A stretch of DNA of 64,000 nucleotides, from positions 4,588,001 to 4,652,000 of the forward strand of contig NZ_JAUTBA010000001.1 of the NCBI RefSeq assembly GCF_030818895.1. Direction: 5' to 3'. Of this stretch, positions 57,727-64,000 are shown one piece after another (positions within the stretch are counted from its first letter, which is position 1; the number at the start of each line of letters is the position of its first letter). Below the pieces are notes generated by a model that was not told where the DNA came from, did no database searches, and saw only the letters and a list, made by a program, of their open reading frames with translations. Origin of the DNA: Sphingobacterium zeae. GTDB taxonomy: Bacteria; Bacteroidota; Bacteroidia; Sphingobacteriales; Sphingobacteriaceae. The translations under genes and the position numbers were made by a program.

Positions 57727-58230
57727 ATGAAAACAAAACATTTATTTTCAGCATTATTGTTAACATCTTGTAGCTTAACACTATTTACATCTTGTAATGG
57801 CGACTCTGTCGATACGGTAAAAGCTATTGAATCTAACTACGACAACCAAGACAAGACCATTGCGTTAGTTGGAGAATTTGATGCACCGTCTTTCACCTTT
57901 TCATCTGGCAAATCGAAAACGATGGAAATGAATTTTGTTGTTAAATCTCATGCTTTCAGTTCAGAAAAATTTACAGTAATCAATGTGATTTTACCTGTTG
58001 GCACAGAAAAGAATAGTGTATTATTTGATATCCCTGCGGACCAAAAAAATTATACGCTCAAGAACTTCTATGTATTTGACGACAATGGAGAGAAAATCAA
58101 TCTAGATTCGCATACAACATTTAAAATGAAAGGTACAGTACGTTACAGCGAATTAGAGAAGCCAGAAAATGAGCGAGAAAAGGACAACTTTAATTATAAA
58201 ATAACCGACGTAAGTTTTGTCAAAAATTAA
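57727..58230 (+). CDS. Lipoprotein of unknown function (167 aa)
   Basis: Lipoprotein signal with C23 (LFTSCNGD). The rest is a beta-rich domain (GEFDAPSFTFSSGKSKTMEMNF, then INVILPVGTEKNSVLFDIP) with a closing lysine/aspartate-rich strand. No named family recognised. It is monocistronic and lies just before the phage-derived patch. Confidence 0.6.
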   Translation: MKTKHLFSALLLTSCSLTLFTSCNGDSVDTVKAIESNYDNQDKTIALVGEFDAPSFTFSSGKSKTMEMNFVVKSHAFSSEKFTVINVILPVGTEKNSVLFDIPADQKNYTLKNFYVFDDNGEKINLDSHTTFKMKGTVRYSELEKPENEREKDNFNYKITDVSFVKN

Positions 58231-58571
58231 AAATGATAGCCGCTATAATCCAAAAGATAAGCTCATTTTATCAATCGAAAACATAAGCAACCTAAACTTA
58301 ATAGCGGTCTTCTATTTGAATTGAACGCTACGGGCAGGCTTGAATAATGAGCAACCTATATCCTTGCTATGCTAACGGTCTATCCGGATGCATGTATATA
58401 TACTAGAAGCGCCAAAATAGCACACAGCAACATGACCGTAGACGTTCAATTTAAGATCAAATATAGAAATTAAAACTAACATAATTAGCTTTAATTTCTA
58501 TATTTTTTAGCAATGAAATATAAAACGTCCATCCACCTTAAAATCCAAAAAATACCTTAAAACTAATGCAC
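58231..58571. other. Intergenic region with two inverted repeats
   Basis: Contains the long perfect stem at 58459-58505, and an outer imperfect inverted repeat of 15 bases (58319-58333 against 58436-58451, one base inserted). It may mark the edge of the inserted phage patch. No gene seen. Confidence 0.45.
58459..58505. repeat. Perfect 16-bp inverted repeat downstream of the phage-type repressor
   Basis: AAATATAGAAATTAAA (58459-58474) is the exact reverse complement of TTTAATTTCTATATTT (58490-58505), with a 15-base loop and a short T run on the plus side. It begins 66 bases after the repressor stop. An AT-rich terminator is the likeliest role. Confidence 0.6.
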
Positions 58572-59378
58572 TTATAAAGAGCGACTAATATCTACAACAT
58601 TGAAAATTTGGTCAACGTCATCCAAACTTACATCAAAATCAGGATATCTTTTTTTATCCGAGTTAAGTGATCTAAGCGTAAGAATTCCGTTGTTTACATT
58701 GTGATGAGCGATTTCTTTTATAATAACCCCCTCAAACTTATGCACTATTACCCAATAACGATATTTATGTGTATGAAATTTGGATTGCCATAACTCTGGC
58801 TTTATCAAACGCCCCGTAACAATATCGCCATCCAATACACTTGCATCCGTACCATCGGTCATACTGTCACCACTAACTTGAAAAGAACGATAAGCTCCCT
58901 TATGAAACTCATTGACTGTAATAAAATGGGCAGGTAAGTCGTCCATATATTCGGGATCGGAAAAGCCCGATAAATAACCGGCTTTCGCTTTCTCAGTAAC
59001 AAGTTTTGTCTGCATCAAATATCTTCCAGGGGAAACTTCAAAAAATATATTGTTCTTGTTTTCATCGATAAACTTAATATCGTCCGAAAAGTACCCTATT
59101 GATTTTCCATTTCCCACACTGACCATCGCCATAGTGTCAGACTGAACTGGAGCGACAGTCGCTAGCCTATCCCCTTTTCCATACAACAGCCAGTCATATT
59201 GAACATGCGGAAAAGCCTTCTGAATTCGTGTTTTCATCGTAAGCCCAATAGGATACTCACCTTTTTTAATACGCGAATAGACCTGTTCGCGGACACCTAA
59301 TAACGACGCAAATTCACGGTTTGTGACACGCATTTCCAGGCGCAAAACTTCAAAATTATTATTTGAATAAGTCTCCAT
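58572..59378 (-). CDS. Phage-type repressor: XRE helix-turn-helix plus S24/LexA-like domain
   Basis: 268 aa. The N-terminal HTH (about 8-60: MRVTNREFASLLGVREQVYSRIKKGEYPI) is joined by a linker to a C-terminal S24 region (about 145-240). That region has FQVSGDSMTDG (serine nucleophile candidate), a DGDIV motif and a later KYRYWVIVHKFEG strand, where a catalytic lysine would be expected but is not clearly assignable. This is the architecture of CI/LexA-like prophage repressors. It points away from the lysis genes and has a good promoter with TTTG and TAACTTTG boxes. Two GTTACACAA copies near the promoter may be its operators. Confidence 0.85.
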   Translation of the reverse strand: METYSNNNFEVLRLEMRVTNREFASLLGVREQVYSRIKKGEYPIGLTMKTRIQKAFPHVQYDWLLYGKGDRLATVAPVQSDTMAMVSVGNGKSIGYFSDDIKFIDENKNNIFFEVSPGRYLMQTKLVTEKAKAGYLSGFSDPEYMDDLPAHFITVNEFHKGAYRSFQVSGDSMTDGTDASVLDGDIVTGRLIKPELWQSKFHTHKYRYWVIVHKFEGVIIKEIAHHNVNNGILTLRSLNSDKKRYPDFDVSLDDVDQIFNVVDISRSL

Positions 59379-59400
59379 AGTTGATACTGTACTTAAGAAA

Positions 59401-59441
59401 TGTTACACAAAAACATAACATTCTGACACAAAGTTACACAA
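59401..59441. promoter_or_regulatory. Candidate repressor operators (GTTACACAA repeats)
   Basis: GTTACACAA occurs at 59402-59410 and 59433-59441, 31 bases apart (three helical turns). The second overlaps the -7 box. TGTTA/TAACA arms (59401-59405, 59416-59420) add a short inverted repeat. Autoregulation by the repressor is inferred. Confidence 0.4.
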
Positions 59442-59460
59442 CTTATCAAACCTAAACAAA
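59429..59460 (-). promoter_or_regulatory. Promoter of the phage-type repressor
   Basis: On the minus strand, TTTG (59460-59457) and TAACTTTG (59436-59429) are separated by 20 bases, matching the Bacteroidota TTTG / TAnnTTTG pattern. The start codon is 51 bases downstream. Confidence 0.6.
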
Positions 59461-59712
59461 CAGAACAATTAAAAAAAATAAAAACAACTGACTATAAGAC
59501 TATTAGAACTAAACAAATAAGTTTATCATTTTTCAATAACATGAAAATTTATCAAAAAAAACACCTAATGATTAACAATTTAGTTTAACTTTGTTTAACA
59601 AATAAATTGATTAGCGGCTAATATACAGATGTTAATAAGCCGCGCAAATAAAATAAGATTTTAAGAACAGAGGCAACACTATATTTAACACGTAAAAAAT
59701 AGCTCACAACAC

Positions 59713-60153
59713 ATGAACACATTATATTATTCATTTATGATGAGTTTCTTAAAGGAAAACCATCCCGAAATACTAAAATCCATTGATAAGATTTATGAAC
59801 CTGATCTTTCTAAAATCAGTAAAGTGATAGACTGCTATTGCAAATTCGCGGGCATCCCAATTCAACAAATCGTGGGAGAATATATCAATTATAGCGATAT
59901 TCAGCATCGTTACAAAGCTATAGCGGTTGTTTTACGCATTTTTCAACCTGAAAAATTTACTAATCTAAAAACAAAGGTTAAAAGCACCATTTATAAAGAA
60001 TTAGGACCGTGTTTGAAAATAAATAATGACATTTTACAGAAATCCATCATCTGCGCATGCAACCAATTTGATCTTTACCGGGACTTCAAAATGGAGATCA
60101 AGCAGATTGCCAATTATTACCTTATTGATGCGCGTTTCAATAAAGACTATTGA
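59713..60153 (+). CDS. Hypothetical protein (146 aa) in the phage-derived patch
   Basis: Mostly helical, lysine-rich soluble protein without signal or membrane segment. Beginning MNTLYYSFMMSFLKENHPEI, it contains two CYCKF / CACNQF cysteine pairs that are not arranged as a classical zinc finger. I do not recognise the family. Helical content, position next to the repressor and lack of similarity to its neighbours suggest a phage or accessory regulatory gene. Composition (high AT) agrees with transfer. Confidence 0.55.
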   Translation: MNTLYYSFMMSFLKENHPEILKSIDKIYEPDLSKISKVIDCYCKFAGIPIQQIVGEYINYSDIQHRYKAIAVVLRIFQPEKFTNLKTKVKSTIYKELGPCLKINNDILQKSIICACNQFDLYRDFKMEIKQIANYYLIDARFNKDY

Positions 60154-60272
60154 TTTATTTCACGTCCATCTTAAACTTATTGATAAAATTCGTCTTCTTC
60201 TTATTGAACCATATAGATAGTCCTTGATAAAAAATACTCAAGGACTATTCTTGGGATGTAGATTCAAACAAC

Positions 60273-60635
60273 TTATTCATTGCCTGTACTAAGTTTTGCT
60301 TTTTTGATCTGCTTTAATTCCATTTGTAACTTATTGTAAAGTATCATGAGGTCATCATATTTTTTTTGCAAATCGGCTAATGTCCTTATGCACGCCATAC
60401 GTTCATCATTTGCTAGACGTAGCGCTTCATTAAGATCTTCAATAATCGCGCGAAGTTGCTCAATATCCTTCGCTAATCTATTCGAATATCCTTCCCATTT
60501 CTCGATCACCTTTCCAGCATTTTCAACATTTGTAGCTTCCACTTGAGCTTGCTCTTTGGGCTTTCCGACGAAATATCCTCCAACAGCAGTAGCCACGGGT
60601 ATAATCAACTTTTCCAAAATTTCAAGTAAGTCCAT
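60273..60635 (-). CDS. Membrane-anchored coiled-coil protein, possible holin/spanin-like partner of the endolysin
   Basis: 120 aa. One N-terminal hydrophobic segment (about 8-24, IIPVATAVGGYFVG) is followed by a long heptad-rich coiled coil (about 40-110). Its start overlaps the last 14 bases of the amidase gene and has its own purine-rich ribosome-binding site (AAAGGGGG) inside that gene, so translation is probably coupled. A partner gene of this size and topology is usual in two-gene lysis cassettes, but the exact holin or spanin role is not shown. Confidence 0.6.
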   Translation of the reverse strand: MDLLEILEKLIIPVATAVGGYFVGKPKEQAQVEATNVENAGKVIEKWEGYSNRLAKDIEQLRAIIEDLNEALRLANDERMACIRTLADLQKKYDDLMILYNKLQMELKQIKKAKLSTGNE

Positions 60636-61116
60636 TCCAACCCCCTTTTATTAATGATTTAAATTTCTCCCAGGGAAACTGTCGCCCTGGATCCTCTTTT
60701 CTTCCGGGAGCGATATCTGAATGCCCCAAAATATCCCGAATCGGATAGTGACCGATAAGTGCCTGACACACTTCAAGCGCAATACTGATTTGCTTTTCGG
60801 TATAGATTTCATGACCTTTATTCTGTAACTCTATACCTATACTATAGGTATTCAACCCCTTTAGCCCCGCCCATGTACTAGAACCTGCATGCCAGCATCT
60901 GACATTAAACGGGGCCATTTGGGTTACAACACCAGTACGACTTATATGCAGATGCGCAGACACTTTACTTCGCGAATCTGTCAACCAGTCTATAGCACTA
61001 GTCGAGTTGGGCGCACCATCATAATGCATGATGATATAAACAGGTTTGATAATACCACCTTTATTGGGCGTATCTCTATATGAAACACCTAACAGCTTGT
61101 TTTCTTTAATTTCCAT
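60622..61116 (-). CDS. Phage-type N-acetylmuramoyl-L-alanine amidase (endolysin)
   Basis: 164 aa, no signal peptide, Amidase_2 (T7 lysozyme-like) fold. Zinc ligands are predicted as H31 (IIMHYDGA), H132 (LGHSDIAPGRKEDPG) and D142; the conserved SAHLHI and RCWHAGSSTW motifs are also present. It would cleave the peptide from the glycan of peptidoglycan. The start at 61116 is preceded by AAGGAT. Lack of a signal peptide fits release through a holin, encoded by the overlapping downstream gene. A remnant lysis cassette, or one still used by a prophage element or tailocin. Confidence 0.88.
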   Translation of the reverse strand: MEIKENKLLGVSYRDTPNKGGIIKPVYIIMHYDGAPNSTSAIDWLTDSRSKVSAHLHISRTGVVTQMAPFNVRCWHAGSSTWAGLKGLNTYSIGIELQNKGHEIYTEKQISIALEVCQALIGHYPIRDILGHSDIAPGRKEDPGRQFPWEKFKSLIKGGWNGLT

Positions 61117-61577
61117 AGCTTTTATCCTTATTAATTAGTTCTTTTATGTTTGTATTTAGATTACTCCGAGCTTTCATAAGCATCGAATCAAATGTGATAA
61201 ATGAAAGCATTTTTAGCTTTCTCTACACTACAAATTTAAAGGCAGTCAGCTATTAAAACACGGAATAACAGATTAATGTAGTCGGTACGTTGCACTTACC
61301 GACTATTTTGGAAAAACACCGCAACAATAAATGGTGTGTGCTAAAAACGATCTCATCGTTAAAGTCTCATACCGGAATGTAACCTGGCCATCAAACATTT
61401 CCTTCTCTCCTTTGTTATTTGTTTGTTATAGCATAGGATGAGTTATACCGTTAAGGCTAGGAAGTTGGTTCGCCTAGCCTTTTTTGATAATTATAAGCAG
61501 AATAACGCCAGTGCCCGCTAATTATATTCAGCTAATATTCCATAACCTATATTGTGCTAATTAAAGCATGATTCTCG
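61117..61577. other. Intergenic region upstream of the amidase and the SIR2 unit
   Basis: About 460 bases with no gene. It ends in a clean terminator at 61453-61485, pointing in the plus direction, for which no upstream coding sequence is seen. A short untranslated transcript starting somewhere between 61140 and 61430 is possible. Confidence 0.4.
61453..61485 (+). terminator. Orphan rho-independent terminator
   Basis: AAGGCTAGG (61453-61461) pairs perfectly with CCTAGCCTT (61473-61481) around an 11-base loop, followed by TTTTTGA. No plus-strand gene precedes it within 1.3 kb, so it may end a small RNA, or it may be a relic. Confidence 0.65.
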
Positions 61578-61850
61578 ATGAAAACACTATGCAAGAAAGC
61601 TCACCTAAAAACACTAGCAGACAATATTCTTGCATTTAATGAATATAAACATGTCAAGATCTCCAGATTAAGAGCCAACAAGATCCGCACTAAAAAAAAC
61701 GTACACTATATTCCTTCAGGATTTAATTTATTATTTTAGTATTGGATTGACCTGTATGCTACAGGTGATCAAATAACAAATTATGCGATTATTAGGCATC
61801 GTCTTCAAGGTTATAGGTGGATGGCGCTTGATTTATATGATGATGAATAA
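61578..61850 (+). pseudogene. Short ORF interrupted by an in-frame TAG, coupled to the SIR2-family gene
   Basis: From the ATG at 61578 a 53-codon frame ends at TAG 61737-61739. The same frame then continues open for 36 codons and stops at TAA 61848-61850, overlapping the SIR2 start codons at 61837-61843. Both halves have ordinary amino acid content (for example RLRANKIRTKKNVHYIPSGF before the TAG and YWIDLYATGDQITNYAIIRH after it). The overlap suggests a small upstream partner gene that lost function through one stop codon, or two separate peptides. I recognise no family. Confidence 0.3.
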
Positions 61851-62733
61851 GTTTACTTTACTCGTTGGGAATGACATCAATAATATCTCACCCGGAATCA
61901 GCTGGAGCGATTTATTAACTAATATTAAAGAGAAATACAAGGTCAGTTCATTAGAAAATGGACTCAAACCCTTCCCCATGTTATATGAGGAAATATTCCT
62001 TGGCGCAATCAAAAAGCAGCACATTAACGAGAGGGAACTTAAAAGTTATATCTCCGATTGTGTTTCGCAGATCAAGCAAAACGAAATACACCAGTTAATT
62101 CGGGAGATACCAATCGAAAACATCATAACCACAAATTATGATTTTAGTTTAGAAGGTCAAACCAGCACACGTAATACTGGTTTAATCCGCGAAACAACAT
62201 ACAGCATCTTTCGCAGGCATGAAAGTGAACATAAAACCTATTGGCATATTCATGGTGACTGTCTAAATCCCTCTTCCATTAATCTCGGTTATGAGCATTA
62301 TTGTGGTCAATTGCAAAAAATGAGGGATTATGTCGTTAATGGAACAAATTACAGTTCAGAAACTGTCTACAAAGATTCCTTGATGAAAAGGTTGAATCAG
62401 AAAAAAGGAACCAAGCTACAATCGTGGATTGATCTATTTTTTACGCAAGATATCCACATCTTTGGTCTCTCTCTAGATCTTGTGGAAATCGATCTTTGGT
62501 GGCTATTAACGTATCGTGCACGTAATAAGTATTATAAACGGAGTAGCTTTATTAAAAATCAATTATTTTATTATACAACAAAAAAATGGTATTCGCTTTC
62601 CAAGGATAAGATGCAGTTACTTCAGGCACATGATGTCGAGATTATTGTAATTGACGAAGCCGATAAGACTAAATATTATAAAAAAGTATTAGCAGCAGTG
62701 AGAAAAAGATACGAGCTTTCCAGTAGAGAATAG
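61837..62733 (+). CDS. SIR2-family protein (SIR2_2-like), possible phage-defence effector
   Basis: The starts at 61837-61843 (MMMNKF) are preferred over 61783, which overlaps the small upstream frame. About 298 aa. The Rossmann-like SIR2 order is visible: LLVGNDINNISPGISWSDLL (NAD loop), IPIENIITTNYDFSLE, YWHIHGD and DIHIFGLSLDLVEIDLWWLL. Single-domain SIR2 proteins of this size occur in phage-resistance islands, where NAD hydrolysis stops infection. The position beside a phage lysis cassette, and the AT-rich composition, support that. The loop reads GND where relatives often have GNG, so activity must be shown. Confidence 0.72.
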   Translation: MMMNKFTLLVGNDINNISPGISWSDLLTNIKEKYKVSSLENGLKPFPMLYEEIFLGAIKKQHINERELKSYISDCVSQIKQNEIHQLIREIPIENIITTNYDFSLEGQTSTRNTGLIRETTYSIFRRHESEHKTYWHIHGDCLNPSSINLGYEHYCGQLQKMRDYVVNGTNYSSETVYKDSLMKRLNQKKGTKLQSWIDLFFTQDIHIFGLSLDLVEIDLWWLLTYRARNKYYKRSSFIKNQLFYYTTKKWYSLSKDKMQLLQAHDVEIIVIDEADKTKYYKKVLAAVRKRYELSSRE

Positions 62734-62879
62734 CAAACAATAGAAACATAGAATAATATTTTCAGATTGATTTTGAGAAATAAAAAAAATAAATCACTTT
62801 TGCTTTTAGTTCCTGCAATTTAAAGGAACTGTAAGGCCATAACATATTAACCGTCGATATTTATTTTTAAGAACTCTCT

Positions 62880-64000
62880 ATGTCGTTTCAAAGAATTGCC
62901 TATTTCTTTTTGGGCCTAACATTATTTGTTAGTTGTAAGAGAGATATTCACCCAGGTATTGTACCGCCCGATCCTGAGATCACAGAAAGAGATAAACTAC
63001 CAGTCCCAGCAGGTTTTACAACTGATATTGCTAGTATAAAAATTAGTGCAATTGCCAATGCAAATGAACCTGGTGAAGAGCGACCATCTTTGGTACGCGA
63101 TATTTCTGGAAATAACGCGAGTTATTGCCATCCCGATGTGGAGTATTTTCCAAAGGGTTTCAACGGATACAAATATTGGATGGTATTCACGCCTTATTTC
63201 GGAATCATAGGCTCAGACAGAACAGCCTCACTTTACGAAAACCCAACTATAGTTGCATCTAACGACGGAAAAGAATGGATTACACCAGCTGGGATGATCA
63301 ATCCTATTCAGCGGCGCCCACCATTAGAAGAGTCTTTCATCCAAAAAGATGGTAGTCCAAATCAAGGCTATTGGTCTGATGTTGATTGGAATTTCAACGG
63401 AAAGGAATTTGAGCTATATTATAGGGGATGCTTTTTCTCCAGCAAAATTCTGAAAAGATGGGGCGCTAAAAGCGACAATAATAATAGGAAATTAAACGAA
63501 GAAGCTGAACGTGTTATTGTAAGGCAAACATCGAAAAATGGAATTGACTGGACTCCCCTGGAACTTGTTTATAATAGTAATGAACCCGCAGCCTTTCAAG
63601 ACAACCACATCCTATCTCCAACCTTTGTAAATAATGCCGCCAATATAACAACAAGCTACGAAGTAGATTTCATGCCGAGTTATAAAACGCCTATTATAAC
63701 GAATATCCTATCGCGTGTTTCTACAAATGGATTAGACTTTACCACTTATCGGAATAGCAAAAAGATTGAATTTATCAACAAACCTTGGCTGGAGTTTAGT
63801 AAGGGATATTCAACTTGGCATTTACAAGGCTCTTATATCGATGGATATTATTTCTTATGTCTGGCAATCGGAAATGTAGATCGATTCACCTCAGATATGA
63901 ATTACCTAGCATATTCAAAGGATGGCATACACTTTCGGGTCTTTGAAAAACCTTTAGCTTCCGCTAATGTATACCGCTCTTCTGTATTCCCAAAGATAGC
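62880..64000 (+). CDS. Secreted lipoprotein with glycosidase-like beta-propeller features (3' end missing)
   Basis: The start at 62880 gives a lipoprotein signal with C19 (LFVSCK). About 373 residues are visible before the right edge. Repeated propeller-like blades include VASNDGKEWITPAGM, TSKNGIDWTPLELVYN, STNGLDFTTYRN and YSKDGIHFRVFEKPL, plus a PDVEYFPKGFNGYKYWMVFTPY start. The pattern resembles GH43/GH32-type or BNR-repeat surface proteins, but catalytic acids cannot be fixed without the rest. No frameshift is visible. A short inverted repeat (AGTTCC 62808-62813 with GGAACT 62825-62830) lies in its leader. Confidence 0.65.
   Translation, partial: MSFQRIAYFFLGLTLFVSCKRDIHPGIVPPDPEITERDKLPVPAGFTTDIASIKISAIANANEPGEERPSLVRDISGNNASYCHPDVEYFPKGFNGYKYWMVFTPYFGIIGSDRTASLYENPTIVASNDGKEWITPAGMINPIQRRPPLEESFIQKDGSPNQGYWSDVDWNFNGKEFELYYRGCFFSSKILKRWGAKSDNNNRKLNEEAERVIVRQTSKNGIDWTPLELVYNSNEPAAFQDNHILSPTFVNNAANITTSYEVDFMPSYKTPIITNILSRVSTNGLDFTTYRNSKKIEFINKPWLEFSKGYSTWHLQGSYIDGYYFLCLAIGNVDRFTSDMNYLAYSKDGIHFRVFEKPLASANVYRSSVFPKI

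Larger units (their letters stand above)
59379..59712. other. Divergent regulatory region of the phage patch
   Basis: 334 AT-rich bases between the repressor and the next plus-strand gene. It holds the repressor promoter, repeats and a further TAACTTTG at 59586-59593, which may serve the plus-strand gene. No coding sequence. Confidence 0.5.

Noticed and set aside
58572..59378. Housekeeping LexA
   Set aside because: The HTH is of the XRE type and the protein is longer than LexA; the location near a lysis cassette fits a phage repressor better.
61440..61500. Possible tRNA fragment suggested by GGTTCGCCTAGCC
   Set aside because: The sequence is the 3' arm of the perfect terminator stem; no acceptor or anticodon arm can be folded.

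Overview
The window looks like a chromosomal segment of a Bacteroidota bacterium, most likely a Sphingobacteriaceae member close to Sphingobacterium. This is inferred from three SusC/SusD pairs, two hybrid two-component regulators, a FecI/FecR pair, many lipoproteins, AT-rich spacers and promoter-like TAnnTTTG boxes. No lineage marker gene (rRNA, tRNA) was seen.

Layout. 1-547: the start of a SbnA-like PLP enzyme gene leaving the left edge. 974-1306: a small secreted protein. 1.5-35.4 kb: a large double polysaccharide-utilisation region. PUL A (minus strand) is susC-susD-susE-DUF4832 lipoprotein (9088 down to 1493). It is followed upstream by a GH28-like beta-helix protein and hybrid regulator 1. 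The middle minus-strand operon (21946 down to 14992) holds a frameshifted DUF4832 paralogue, two GH2 glycosidases and an orphan GH35 C-terminal module. It diverges from PUL B (22391-31283, plus strand): susC, susD, a DUF4959/DUF5000-type lipoprotein, a DUF4998 lipoprotein and a lipoprotein with an HEMNH zinc-protease-like motif. Hybrid regulator 2 (35428-31376) closes the region. The intergenic regions upstream of both susC genes share an almost identical site with the perfect palindrome TTTTGTACAAAA, a strong candidate operator linking the two loci.

35.7-46.7 kb: a TPR protein, an NTF2-like protein, a GLPGLI/DUF4412-like protein, a 13-unit (or longer) 11-bp tandem repeat, a LacZ-type GH2 beta-galactosidase and a GH16-GH43 fusion. 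The last two suggest attack on a beta-galactan such as arabinogalactan. CsbD and a small lipoprotein follow. 47.0-53.5 kb: a FecI-FecR-SusC-SusD locus whose susC carries a one-base frameshift. 53.7-58.2 kb: GNAT, an HD-domain hydrolase, a luciferase-like oxidoreductase with an FAD oxidoreductase, and a lipoprotein.

58.5-62.7 kb: an accessory, phage-derived patch with a CI/S24-type repressor, an unknown ORF, an amidase plus membrane coiled-coil lysis pair, and a SIR2-family protein that is a plausible phage-defence effector. The window ends inside a secreted lipoprotein of glycosidase-like beta-propeller character.

The PUL genes fit the usual scheme: surface glycan capture by SusD and accessory lipoproteins, TonB-driven import through SusC, exo-acting hydrolysis by the GH2 enzymes, and induction through periplasmic sensor domains of the hybrid regulators. 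The substrate cannot be fixed from sequence alone. A beta-glucuronidase-type GH2, GH28-like and galactosidase-related modules point to a plant or algal heteropolysaccharide with uronic acid and galactose.
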